DNA of 64,000 nt from Paraburkholderia bannensis NBRC 103871 (GTDB taxonomy: Bacteria > Pseudomonadota > Gammaproteobacteria > Burkholderiales > Burkholderiaceae). Shown in pieces: positions 44,793-51,999 of the stretch; position 1 is the stretch's first letter, and each line of letters starts with the position of its first letter. A program made the translations under genes and the position numbers. Under the pieces are notes generated by a model. It was not told where the DNA came from. It saw only the letters and a program-made list of their open reading frames with translations, and did not search any database. The stretch covers positions 124,001-188,000 of the forward strand of contig NZ_BAYA01000017.1 of the NCBI RefSeq assembly GCF_000685015.1. The letters are read 5' to 3'.

Positions 44793-45254
44793 TGTCGCTT
44801 CCCCATGGCGATTGATTAACGTTAACTACTGATGATCATTTTTTATAGCGCTAACAAGATCAGTGCAATCGTCTGAATTTTGCATCAAATTGCGTTAACC
44901 GACACGATGGTCAGAGGACTTTTCGCAATAGCACCCACGGCCGTCATCAACGATTCGTTGCCGCAACAGATCTCGCGTGTTTAGAAGACCGCAGGCGGGG
45001 AGGGGGACTGCGTTTTTTGGCGTTCAGGGTGGGGTGATCGCGCCCTATCCCGTCCGAAACTGCGAAAGTCACGCTCAAACGCCCCGCCTCGTCGCTTCCC
45101 CGGCTCGCCACGCGCCTGCCAGCGGTCAGAGGTCGTGCGCCCATATCGCACGGCGCATCGGCTCCTAGCGCCTCCTATCGGTTCGCATCCAGCTTTACTG
45201 GTTTCACCAACGGTAGTTATACTGTATATCCATACAGTGTTTTCTGAATCTAGC
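44793..45254. other. Gene-poor region between the defence pair and the SOS-controlled gene
   Basis: The left side should contain the promoter of the leftward DUF6680/ApeA pair. A perfect palindrome TTAACGTTAA occurs at 44816-44825, just upstream of that start. The middle is G/C-rich without a convincing gene; frames seen on either strand there have no RBS and overlap the LexA site. The right end holds the promoter and LexA box of the next gene. Confidence 0.4.
45194..45237 (+). promoter_or_regulatory. Promoter with a perfect LexA (SOS) box
   Basis: A -35-like TTTACT (45194-45199) and a -10-like TATACT (45218-45223) are 18 bases apart. Overlapping the -10 is CTGTATATCCATACAG (45222-45237), which fits the CTG-N10-CAG LexA operator and agrees with the E. 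coli consensus at the informative positions. The ATG of the next gene follows 17 bases later. DNA damage should therefore switch this gene on. Confidence 0.8.
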
Positions 45255-45557
45255 ATGCCTCACCGGCCACCTCTACCCGCCTCTCGCCTTGCCGAAATTT
45301 GGGACGAAAGCCCGACACCGCTCGTGCTTGAACTGCTTTGGGAGATTCACCGGCTGCGCTCGACGATCAGGCGCGCCAATCAGGTGCGGCACTTCATTGG
45401 CGAGCATCACGGTGGAGTGCCCTATTCGGTTTGGGAATGTTTCGAGCGCGAGCTTGCCGCCGAGCCTTGCTTGACCGACCCGCCGACGCCGAGGCAGCGT
45501 GCGATCGTCGACGGAATGGTTGCGAGACGTGAGGCCGAGAGGAAGAAAAAAGCCTAG
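45255..45557 (+). CDS. SOS-controlled small phage protein, possible antirepressor
   Basis: The 100-residue protein was not recognised. It starts MPHRPPLPASRLAEIWDES, is helical (LVLELLWEIHRLRSTIRR), has a His/Gly region (HFIGEHHGGVPYS), and ends in a basic tail (AERKKKA). The start at 45255 sits just after the LexA box; 40 upstream codons of open frame would include the operator and are unlikely. In coliphage 186 a LexA-controlled gene (tum) encodes the antirepressor that induces the prophage. A similar job is a reasonable guess here, though no sequence similarity to Tum was noticed. Confidence 0.7.
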   Translation: MPHRPPLPASRLAEIWDESPTPLVLELLWEIHRLRSTIRRANQVRHFIGEHHGGVPYSVWECFERELAAEPCLTDPPTPRQRAIVDGMVARREAERKKKA

Positions 45558-45592
45558 AATCGGCTAGGTGATATCATTTTTTGATTGCACGT

Positions 45593-45613
45593 TGATAGCA
45601 CTTTTTGCTATCA
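45593..45613. promoter_or_regulatory. Inverted repeat at the hicAB promoter
   Basis: Perfect 8-bp arms TGATAGCA and TGCTATCA flank CTTTT. It lies just before the hicA ATG at 45621, where HicB-type antitoxins repress their own operon. A related TGATATCA lies a little upstream (45569-45576). Confidence 0.55.
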
Positions 45614-45620
45614 TTCTTGC

Positions 45621-45875
45621 ATGAAAACGAAACACGCCCGCACCCTCGCCGCGATCTACACGAAACCGACTTTGGGAGGCATCGTGTTTTCGGATATCGA
45701 ATCGCTCGTCGTCGCCCTGGGCGGCGAAATCCACGAAGGCGCCGGGTCGCGCATCGCCTTCGAGCTGAACGGCCAGCGCCGCTACCTTCATCGTCCGCAT
45801 CCGGGCAAGGAAGCAAAGCGCTATCAGGTCGAAGACATGCGCGACTGGTTCAACGATATGGGAATCAAGCCATGA
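45621..45875 (+). CDS. hicA: HicA-family toxin
   Basis: The 84-residue protein (TLAAIYTKPTLGGIVFSDIE, LVVALGGEIHEGAGSRIAFE, YLHRPHPGKEAKRYQVEDMR) matches the longer HicA subfamily. HicA toxins are mRNA-cleaving with a dsRBD-like fold. The usual catalytic GSH is GSR here, which I believe is common in this subfamily, but it leaves the active residue open. The ATG at 45621 follows the inverted repeat. The hicB start overlaps its stop as ATGA. Confidence 0.8.
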   Translation: MKTKHARTLAAIYTKPTLGGIVFSDIESLVVALGGEIHEGAGSRIAFELNGQRRYLHRPHPGKEAKRYQVEDMRDWFNDMGIKP

Positions 45876-46231
45876 GCAACGCCATGACCTACAAGGGATA
45901 TTTCGCCCGCATTGACTTCGACGGGCGCGACAACATTTTCGTCGGGCATGTGCTCGGCGTTGACGACAAGATCAGTTTCCACGGTTCGACCGTCGACGAA
46001 CTGATGACCGATTTTCATGCGGCCGTCGATCACTACCTTTCTGACTGCGAGGAAAGCGGTCGCAAGCCGCAGAAGCCGGCTTCGGGCAAGCTGATGCTCC
46101 GCATTGACCCCGACATTCATGCACGCGTCGGCATCGCTGCTGCGGTGTTGGGCGAGAGCGTGAATCAGTGGTCAGAGGAAGTGTTGGGCCGCGCGGCGCG
46201 CGAAGTGTTGGAGCGCGCAGCTCACGCCTGA
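45872..46231 (+). CDS. hicB: HicB-family antitoxin
   Basis: The 119-residue protein has the HicB partner-binding fold (TYKGYFARIDFDGRDNIFVG, ISFHGSTVDELMTDFHAAVD). A C-terminal ribbon-helix-helix segment follows (GKLMLRIDPDIHARVGIAAAVLG cut at about residues 80-115). It should neutralise HicA and repress the operon through the inverted repeat upstream. A terminator follows. In a prophage such a pair may stabilise carriage or act against superinfecting phage. Confidence 0.87.
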   Translation: MSNAMTYKGYFARIDFDGRDNIFVGHVLGVDDKISFHGSTVDELMTDFHAAVDHYLSDCEESGRKPQKPASGKLMLRIDPDIHARVGIAAAVLGESVNQWSEEVLGRAAREVLERAAHA

Positions 46232-46241
46232 TATCGCGTTT

Positions 46242-46289
46242 GCAAAAGAAAAACGCCGCCTCGTGTATCCATGTGGGCGGCTCTTTTGC
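46242..46289. terminator. Bidirectional terminator between hicB and the 219-residue gene
   Basis: A stem of GCAAAAGA and GCCGCC pairs with GGCGGC and TCTTTTGC around a short loop. A- and T-rich flanks on both sides suit the two convergent genes. Confidence 0.7.
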
Positions 46290-46335
46290 GAGATAGCATA
46301 TGTCGAAATGGGCGTCGATATTGCCCCCTGCGGTC

Positions 46336-46995
46336 TTATCTGTGCGTTCGATTCGCCCGTAGCCATTCATCGGCCCGATGCAACAGCGCATTGAGAGATT
46401 CATGAACAAGCGTATCGCGGTTCTTCAACTCACCGGCATATCGAACTAGTTCATTCACCTTATGTTGAAAGCGAATCTCTCGATCTTGGCCATGGTAGCT
46501 CGCCTCGAAATTTATCAAATCCGTTACGAGGTGATTGTTCAATTGAAAGGAATAAATCAGGCCTTTGGCCTTGGCGTAGGTAACGATAATTAGGCGGCGA
46601 AGCTCCTCATCGTCAACCTTTCCGACTTGCGAAGAAGTTCGGTTGTAGACCGTGAATGCCTCCGTGGTAACCGGAAACAGAGCATTGAAAAATTGGTTCT
46701 CTTGCACGGCCAATAACCTGTTCCGCGCGCCAGTGCTGTACCCCTCCCAAACGGCGCTAACTTCCTCTCGGATAGCCTGAACGAATGCGTGAACTTCGTC
46801 CTGGCTGCGTCGTTCAGCGTCGAGATACTGACGGTGAAAAACCCAGACAGCGATGATGATGGCCCCGACAGAGCCGACTGCTTGAACCCATGCGGCGACA
46901 TCGGACGAATGCTCTATGGGCCAGTGGAAGAACGCAGCGCCGCAGATCACTACGAACAGTGCAAAGAGCGGCGCTTGCCATTGGTCTAATTTCAT
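46336..46995 (-). CDS. Two-TM membrane protein, phage cargo, function unknown
   Basis: The 219-residue protein has two N-terminal membrane spans (APLFALFVVICGAAFFHW and VQAVGSVGAIIIAVWVFH), then about 150 cytoplasmic residues that look helical and charged. I do not recognise a family. GC content is lower than the phage core, it has its own terminators on both sides, and it sits among defence-type genes, so it reads as a moron. Small membrane proteins in this position can mediate superinfection exclusion, but no motif proves that. Confidence 0.65.
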   Translation of the reverse strand: MKLDQWQAPLFALFVVICGAAFFHWPIEHSSDVAAWVQAVGSVGAIIIAVWVFHRQYLDAERRSQDEVHAFVQAIREEVSAVWEGYSTGARNRLLAVQENQFFNALFPVTTEAFTVYNRTSSQVGKVDDEELRRLIIVTYAKAKGLIYSFQLNNHLVTDLINFEASYHGQDREIRFQHKVNELVRYAGELKNRDTLVHESLNALLHRADEWLRANRTHR

Positions 46996-47074
46996 TGTTG
47001 GTTCCCCGTGGTCTTTGGCAGCACTTTAGCCTGGCGCGGTTACGCTGTGTATTGTTCTCAGGGCGTGGAAGATG

Positions 47075-47114
47075 AAACGGGGCCGCTGCGTGTCCTCACG
47101 CGGCGGCCCCGTTT
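47075..47114. terminator. Strong terminator upstream of the 219-residue gene and downstream of the methyltransferase
   Basis: An 18-bp stem (AAACGGGGCCGC...) with loop TCCT contains one G-T pair and has A and T tracts at its ends. It closes the leftward methyltransferase gene and insulates the promoter of the next gene. Confidence 0.82.
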
Positions 47115-47130
47115 CTTCGCCTCTTGCCTG

Positions 47131-47721
47131 CTACTTGACTGCTTCCAGTTCCCACAGAAGATGAGAAAGGCCACCTTTTAGAAAACGGCGGTGCAGATTC
47201 CGCATGGTCTTTCGGAATGAACGGTCGGCGATGTGTGCGTTCTTCTCCGCAACCCACTCAATGCGCAGTGGTTTAAAGTCCCCGCGAAAGCCGTAGTTTC
47301 GACCGTACGCAGTGGCGCCGCAAAAGTATTGGTGCGTCTCGTCAGTGATGATGTTCACATGCGTCGGATCGACGAGCGCTTTCGGAGACGGGAAAGCTGG
47401 CGTCATCGCATAGAACTTGCCACCCGGCTTCAGTACGCGATGAACCTCATTCATCAGCTCCACAAACGGCAAACGAATCTGCCCGTCAACCGCGAGCTGG
47501 CGCGGAACGTGTTCAATGAAATCGAATGCCGAAACGGAGTCGAATGAATCCGCTTCAAACGGAATCGACTCCAGCGCGAGATTTGCCCTTCGGTATTCGA
47601 ACGGGCTTTCGTCCATAAAGCCGCCGTGCACGTCGATGCCGGCCAGCCCCGTAAACCCGTACGGATTGCGAGGTTGCATCCCGCAACCCAAATCCAAGTG
47701 TCGCCCCTCTTTCACGATCAT
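47131..47721 (-). CDS. Class I SAM-dependent methyltransferase (phage cargo)
   Basis: The 196-residue protein has a SAM-binding motif I (HLDLGCGMQPRNP), an acidic residue after beta-2 (LAGIDVHGG), motif IV-like FDSVSAFDFIEHVP, and RVLKPGGKFYAMTPA. This is the Methyltransf_11-type small-molecule or sugar/lipid methyltransferase pattern, not a DNA methylase with DPPY/NPPY. It lacks a long N-terminus and starts directly at motif I, so it may be slightly truncated. It may modify host surface or a metabolite during lysogeny. The substrate is unknown. Confidence 0.72.
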   Translation of the reverse strand: MIVKEGRHLDLGCGMQPRNPYGFTGLAGIDVHGGFMDESPFEYRRANLALESIPFEADSFDSVSAFDFIEHVPRQLAVDGQIRLPFVELMNEVHRVLKPGGKFYAMTPAFPSPKALVDPTHVNIITDETHQYFCGATAYGRNYGFRGDFKPLRIEWVAEKNAHIADRSFRKTMRNLHRRFLKGGLSHLLWELEAVK

Positions 47722-47850
47722 CTAACCCCGGTCTAACGTCACGATTCTTGTTTGATCTGGCACCTTGTAATGCGCAGAAAGATTTGGAAGCGAATCGTAA
47801 CGTAAACATCAGACAAATGTCGGCATGCCCGCATGACGCGGGCAGTTGAC

Positions 47851-48093
47851 TCACTCCGAGGCGATGAACCTCGCCATCGCGAGGTTGATTGCAGCAGCAC
47901 GGGATAGACCAAGCTGGGCGGCGCGCACGTCGAATCGCTTTAACAGATCCACGTCGATGCTCGGGCTTATCACCTCTTTCCGCCGGCGGGCTGGTGACGC
48001 GGCCGGCGCGTGCGCGGCGTCAGGCGCGCCAGCGATGAATTTCTCTGCGTCGCTCGCCTGTTTCGAGGCACCGGGCCGTTTCGTGATTGCCAT
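47851..48093 (-). CDS. Ribbon-helix-helix partition protein (centromere-binding, ParB-role)
   Basis: The 80-residue protein has a flexible basic N-terminus (residues 1-40) and a ribbon-helix-helix C-terminus (EVISPSIDVDLLKRFDVRAAQLGLSRAAAINLAM cut at about residues 40-75). Small RHH proteins encoded just after a ParA gene bind centromere repeats and stimulate the ParA ATPase. It follows the ParA-like gene by 80 bases, and that gap consists of 11-bp repeats. The assignment depends mostly on the RHH pattern, the ParA neighbour and the repeats. Confidence 0.75.
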   Translation of the reverse strand: MAITKRPGASKQASDAEKFIAGAPDAAHAPAASPARRRKEVISPSIDVDLLKRFDVRAAQLGLSRAAAINLAMARFIASE

Positions 48094-48106
48094 ACTTTCC
48101 CCCAGG

Positions 48107-48172
48107 TTGATATCAGTTTGATATCAACTTGCCATCTGTTCGATATCGTTTCGATGGCAAATTGATATGCCC
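48107..48172. repeat. Six tandem 11-bp repeats between parA and the RHH gene (parS-like/operator)
   Basis: The core hexamer recurs at exact 11-base steps: GATATC at 48109 and 48120, GCCATC at 48131, GATATC at 48142, GATGGC at 48153, GATATG at 48164. Most copies are preceded by TT or TC. One repeat per helical turn is what RHH centromere or operator proteins bind. The same hexamer occurs twice with the same step upstream of parA. This is the likely partition site and autoregulatory operator. Confidence 0.72.
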
Positions 48173-48817
48173 TTAAACGCCGAAAATCGCCGCCGTCAGA
48201 CGATCCATTTCCGCACATGCGATCAGGTCTCGGCGGGCCATTTCTTCGACATGCAGGCCGGCACCACAGGCATTCGCAAACGCCTTGCGTCGCCCCAGGC
48301 GGAAAGGAAGCAGCTCAACTTGCGAGAAGTCAGCGAGCGCGGCGGCCGCGTCGCGATTGTCTGGGCCGCCGGCATCGGCGGCATTCAGGAAGGCATAGGC
48401 AGTTAGCTCGCGGACGGCTCGCGCCTCGTCGATGAGCTGCATCATGTCGTGCATGGCCCACACGTCGAACGTGCGCGGCAGGCATGGAATCGCGACGGCA
48501 TCGCAGACCGTTAGAGCAGCCCGCAGCGCGCTCGAATCGCGGCCGCCGGCGTCGATCACCACGAAGTCATAGGCGTCACGCTGCTGGAGCACCTGGGTGC
48601 GCAGCGTGCGTCCATCGGCATAGGCCGAGGCCGCAATTGCAGGCCGCCCGCTCTCGGCGCGCAGCGTAATCGCCGTTACGCTGGTTTGCTGGCGATCGCC
48701 GTCGACGTGCCACACGCGCGCGCCTTCGCGTGCCAGTCCGATTGAGAACTGGAGAGAGGTCGTCGATTTCCCCGTGCCCCCCTTCGAGCTGCCCACCACT
48801 ACTGTTTTCGTTGTCAT
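48173..48817 (-). CDS. parA: ParA-family partition ATPase
   Basis: The 214-residue ATPase has the deviant Walker A motif SSKGGTGKST at residues about 9-18, and a Walker A'/B region VVIDAGGRDSSAL near 95. It is a small ParA without an N-terminal HTH (type Ib), which relies on a separate RHH partner for repression and centromere binding. That partner is encoded directly downstream. GGGGAG lies before its ATG. Such a module normally segregates plasmids or phage-plasmids, and its presence in an integrated P2-like phage is unusual. Confidence 0.85.
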   Translation of the reverse strand: MTTKTVVVGSSKGGTGKSTTSLQFSIGLAREGARVWHVDGDRQQTSVTAITLRAESGRPAIAASAYADGRTLRTQVLQQRDAYDFVVIDAGGRDSSALRAALTVCDAVAIPCLPRTFDVWAMHDMMQLIDEARAVRELTAYAFLNAADAGGPDNRDAAAALADFSQVELLPFRLGRRKAFANACGAGLHVEEMARRDLIACAEMDRLTAAIFGV

Positions 48818-48845
48818 ACGCTCCCCCGAGCAGAATGAGACATTG

Positions 48846-48870
48846 GGCCGATATCAACGCGATATCGGCC
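48846..48870. promoter_or_regulatory. Perfect inverted repeat upstream of parA
   Basis: Arms GGCCGATATC and GATATCGGCC flank AACGC, placing two GATATC cores exactly 11 bases apart. It lies 29 bases upstream of the parA ATG and just past the end of the zinc-finger gene. It shares its core with the downstream tandem repeats, suggesting the RHH protein represses parA here. Confidence 0.7.
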
Positions 48871-48890
48871 AGAAAGCTTTGTGCAGCGCG

Positions 48891-49106
48891 CTATTCGTTG
48901 AATTGCAGCGAAGCCGTTTCGCGCCTTGCGCGGCGCGGAATCGGTGTTTCCGGCGGAAACATGTCGATTCGCGTCCGGTATGAGTGCCCGCAAGTAACGT
49001 CATCACACTGAAAATCGAGCAGCCACGACGTTGGCGATACCTTCTCGATACCGCGTGCGATCCCATGCGACTGGCAATGCGGGCATTTGATGGTGAACCT
49101 CAGCAT
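48891..49106 (-). CDS. ogr: Ogr/Delta-like zinc-finger activator (first copy)
   Basis: The 71-residue protein has the Ogr zinc finger: CPHCQSHGIAR, then FQCDDVTCGHSY, giving a CxxC and CxxxxC pair, and the family C-terminus HSYRTRIDMFPP. In P2, Ogr activates the late promoters with host RNA polymerase. It is encoded near gpA here rather than after gene D as in P2. It overlaps a second zinc-finger gene by seven bases. Confidence 0.85.
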   Translation of the reverse strand: MLRFTIKCPHCQSHGIARGIEKVSPTSWLLDFQCDDVTCGHSYRTRIDMFPPETPIPRRARRETASLQFNE

Positions 49107-49366
49107 GTCGCCCTCGCGAGCGCGAGCGTGGTGCGCGCGTTAAAGCCGCCGCGAAGGCGCGTCGATGGCCTGACTTCGAGCGCCACGTCGGCGCGTGGCT
49201 TCGCGGACGCCGACAGAGAAAAGAGGATTTCGAAGCCAGCCGGCGTGCGATAGCCGCAGTCCTCGCAGACGAAATACATGCGCCGCATGGTGTCGGACAG
49301 CCCTTCCGTATGCCGAGCGTGGATTTCGCCATCGCAGCAAGGACATTCGATTTTCATGGTCGTCAT
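49100..49366 (-). CDS. Second Ogr/Delta-like zinc-finger protein
   Basis: The 88-residue protein has CPCCDGEIHARHTEGLS and FVCEDCGYRTPAGFEIL, a similar paired Cys finger followed by an aromatic segment. It therefore looks like a paralogue or relative of the Ogr protein encoded downstream. The C-terminal 30 residues differ. Two ATGs are close together (49366 and 49357). It overlaps the end of gpA by four bases, so gpA, both fingers and possibly parA belong to one leftward transcript. It might split late activation, or regulate another operon. Confidence 0.75.
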   Translation of the reverse strand: MTTMKIECPCCDGEIHARHTEGLSDTMRRMYFVCEDCGYRTPAGFEILFSLSASAKPRADVALEVRPSTRLRGGFNARTTLALARATC

Positions 49367-51234
49367 TCCGGTCTCCGGTCAGTACGAATTGCGCCGCCCC
49401 CGGCGAAACTCATGGCCGCGCCGTCGAATTCGTCATCGAACGGTGCGGCCGTGTGGTGTTGAAAGCCCGGCTCTGCGGCCGGTCGCGTACAGTTATTCAC
49501 ACGAGTCCAAGGCGCGCGCTGCGCGCGCTCCAAACCCACAGCCTGCGTGCGCGATCCCGCGCGCACGACTTCCCACTGATATCGCTTCGAATCGACAGTC
49601 ACGGTGCGCGGCAAAACGTCGATCCAGTTGCCGATCGCGTCGCGCACCTTGGCGATTTCGAAATACTCGATGCCGACCGGCTTTGCGGCCGACTCTTCGC
49701 CGTAGGCCGTTCGCGAGCCATCCCGAAACTTGGCCAGGCGCACGCGGTAGTCGCGGCCGCAATGCACGCCGCCCTGCGCGTTGACGTAGTGATCCCAGGC
49801 CACTGACGCGTTTTCGCGCCCTTCCAGTTTGGCGACGCGGTTCACTGCGTTGTGTGCCGCGCGCACATGCGCGGGCGCGTCGGCCGGAACTGATTCGACG
49901 CGGCGCAGCTCGCGCCAGATCGTCACCGGCGGCCCGCCAAGCTGCTGAAACTGGCGAATGCGCCAGCGGGACGCCCACGCTTCGACGCGCGCAGACGTTT
50001 CGAGCGCGTCGTTTCCGATCAGGTCTTTGTCGAGCTTGTAGCCGTCGATGTTCTTGGCGACGTACTTCGCGATATAGGCTGCGGCCGTGCCTTTCGTTGC
50101 ATCCATGCGCTTGAAATCGCAACGCTTCTCCTGCGCACCGGCTTCGTCGCCGTCCATTTCGAGCGCGTAGCGACGCACGGTCGATTCAACGATTTCATCG
50201 TGTGCCGGCTGGTAGAACACGAGCAGGTGCCAGTGCGGCGTACCGTCGTGTTGCGGCTCGGCAATGCGGAAGCCATAGAGCGTGATGCCACGGCGCGCGA
50301 GTGAGGCGCGAATACGCGCCCACACGCCGCGCAGATAGACTTGCGCTTCGTCGGGTTTCGTCCCGTCGTAACGCTTGTTTCGGATCGCACGGGCGCCTGA
50401 CATCTTGAAGGCGTGCATTTTCGAAGGGCATGTGAGCGTCAGGAACAGGCCGGTATGCGCAGAGGCAATCGCAATGCGTTCGAAGCCGGCGATACGCGTC
50501 ATCAGCTCCGCGCGGCGAACGGCCTTGTTTGCCGGGCCTTTCGCTGACAGCTCGGCAAGCGTGAATTCCTGGTCGGTGTCGAGGTTGCGCGCGATCGTGC
50601 TTTCAAGCATTTGCGCATTGCGGTCGTTCTGCGCGCGACGCGCAGTGAGGCCTTCATTCGACACGTACACGTCGCGCGTGCGGTTCACGAGGCCGAAGTC
50701 GATTGCGGCCGATTCAACCGCCCGCGCGTGCGCTCGGCGCAGGCGCATCGTCCACCACTTCGGCGCGATCATGCGGCGCACAGCGCCTTCGTCTGAAATC
50801 CGGCCCGTTGCCGGCTTCACGCTGCGCGACTCGCAGAAATGGGCGAGCATCGTGCGCGCTTCCTGCGTCTCAAGCGGTGCCAGTTCCAGCGCCGTAATGC
50901 CGGCCGCCTGCGTGCCGCATCGCCCTGCTTCCTGCCACGCAGCAAGCGAAAGCAGGCGCAGGCGCGCCTGTTCCGCGCATTCCTGCGCGTATGCGATTAC
51001 GTCGTGATCCTGCGCATCGAGCGACAGCTCGTCACTCACTGCATGGCCGGCGAGCGTCGCGACTGTCTCGCGCAAAGCGACGTTCGCCGCGCGCTGCGCG
51101 TCATTCTGCGCGGTGACCTTCTTCGAATTGAAGGACGCGCGGCGGCGATCCCACTCGCGCATCAGGTTGGCCTGCCAGCGACGCGGGAACGGCGCGACGA
51201 GGCCTGCGGCCCATACGTCGTTTGCGCCGAGCAT
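49363..51234 (-). CDS. A: P2 gpA-like rolling-circle replication initiator
   Basis: The 623-residue protein has the HUH endonuclease motifs: a His pair in GTPHWHLLVF (about residue 333) and the two catalytic tyrosines in AAYIAKYVAKN (about residues 384 and 388), as in P2 gpA. The N-terminal region includes PFPRRWQANLMREWDRRR. It nicks the origin on the phage DNA, usually inside its own gene. The start at 51234 overlaps the upstream stop by one base (TAATG). An open frame 13 codons longer is less likely. Confidence 0.9.
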   Translation of the reverse strand: MLGANDVWAAGLVAPFPRRWQANLMREWDRRRASFNSKKVTAQNDAQRAANVALRETVATLAGHAVSDELSLDAQDHDVIAYAQECAEQARLRLLSLAAWQEAGRCGTQAAGITALELAPLETQEARTMLAHFCESRSVKPATGRISDEGAVRRMIAPKWWTMRLRRAHARAVESAAIDFGLVNRTRDVYVSNEGLTARRAQNDRNAQMLESTIARNLDTDQEFTLAELSAKGPANKAVRRAELMTRIAGFERIAIASAHTGLFLTLTCPSKMHAFKMSGARAIRNKRYDGTKPDEAQVYLRGVWARIRASLARRGITLYGFRIAEPQHDGTPHWHLLVFYQPAHDEIVESTVRRYALEMDGDEAGAQEKRCDFKRMDATKGTAAAYIAKYVAKNIDGYKLDKDLIGNDALETSARVEAWASRWRIRQFQQLGGPPVTIWRELRRVESVPADAPAHVRAAHNAVNRVAKLEGRENASVAWDHYVNAQGGVHCGRDYRVRLAKFRDGSRTAYGEESAAKPVGIEYFEIAKVRDAIGNWIDVLPRTVTVDSKRYQWEVVRAGSRTQAVGLERAQRAPWTRVNNCTRPAAEPGFQHHTAAPFDDEFDGAAMSFAGGGAIRTDRRPE

Positions 51235-51518
51235 TACGCAAAGCCCCGCACGGTGCGGGAGATTGCAGCCCAATACGCATCAGGCGTCACGTTCACGCGG
51301 CGCGGCGTCGTGCTTTGCTCCACGCCGCGCGCTGTTTTGGCCGTGGTGAGAATGGATTTGATGCGGGACAGCTCTGCATCGCCGCGCGCCGTGGCGCGGA
51401 TATGCGCGACGCTTGGCGCGGGCTGCGGCTTGAAAGACAGGTGCGAATCGCCTGCATAGCCGATATCGCCGTCTTCAATGCGCCCCGCGATTTCTTCGAA
51501 AGCGGTTGCCTTGCGCAT
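51234..51518 (-). CDS. Small phage early-region protein, unknown
   Basis: The 94-residue protein was not recognised (MRKATAFEEIAGRIEDGDIG, AELSRIKSILTTAKTARG, TTPRRVNVTPDAYWAAIS). It is basic and partly helical with no membrane span. It is directly coupled to gpA through a one-base stop-start overlap and belongs to the early leftward operon. A role in replication or gpA expression is plausible from position only. Confidence 0.6.
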   Translation of the reverse strand: MRKATAFEEIAGRIEDGDIGYAGDSHLSFKPQPAPSVAHIRATARGDAELSRIKSILTTAKTARGVEQSTTPRRVNVTPDAYWAAISRTVRGFA

Positions 51519-51523
51519 AGCGA

Positions 51524-51754
51524 TTACGCGCCAAGCCAGTAGAAAAAACGGTCGAGCGCACGAGCTACGCGCGACGGTCGACGATAGAACGGGCCTTCGA
51601 TGGTGAACCCGCCGAGTGCCGCCGGATGAACCGGCACGACGGTTTTCAGAGAGCAGTTGCGACGGGCGCGAATTGCAGCGATCGAACCCTTATTGACCGC
51701 GAATCGTTGCGAACCCGTGAGAGCTGTAACCGATTGTTGCTGTGAAACCTGCAT
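51524..51754 (-). CDS. Small basic phage protein, first gene of the early leftward operon
   Basis: The 76-residue protein (QVSQQQSVTALTGSQRFAV, GFTIEGPFYRRPSRVARALDRF) is basic and not recognised. A GGGGGT lies upstream of its ATG. It is the first gene transcribed away from the regulator at 52000, from the operator-rich intergenic region. It might be a Cox/Apl-like control protein by position, but it has no clear HTH. Confidence 0.55.
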   Translation of the reverse strand: MQVSQQQSVTALTGSQRFAVNKGSIAAIRARRNCSLKTVVPVHPAALGGFTIEGPFYRRPSRVARALDRFFYWLGA

Positions 51755-51890
51755 TTTCCGACCCCCTACTCAACCCCAAGAGCGATGAATTCTGCGAAAC
51801 ATCGCCCCTGCGGCCGGGTAGCAAATCCAGCACTGGCGGGGTTGAGGGCCAGGTGCAAGGGCGACGGACGGAGAATAGTTGATCTTCCTC

Positions 51891-51973
51891 GTACTAGTCA
51901 AGATGACTCGTACGTTCAAGTTTGAACAACGTTGCAGCAGGTCGAGCGTTCGACTAACCTTGACGCCAAGGTT
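51891..51973. promoter_or_regulatory. Cluster of four inverted repeats in the divergent control region
   Basis: Four dyads follow closely. GTAC/AGTCA with AGA centre spans 51891-51913. GTTCAA-GT-TTGAAC spans 51914-51927. GTCGA-GCGT-TCGAC spans 51941-51954. AACCTTG-ACGC-CAAGGTT spans 51956-51973. They lie between the early leftward operon and the rightward HTH gene, in the place of the P2 immunity/early switch. They are good candidates for repressor and antirepressor operators. Confidence 0.6.
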
Positions 51974-51999
51974 GAATTTGATTTGTAAGGGGTTTTTAA

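Noticed and set aside
44981..45256. Minus-strand frame of 91 codons starting in the LexA region
   Set aside because: It would begin inside the SOS promoter, lacks an RBS and has Arg/Ser-rich content with no family.
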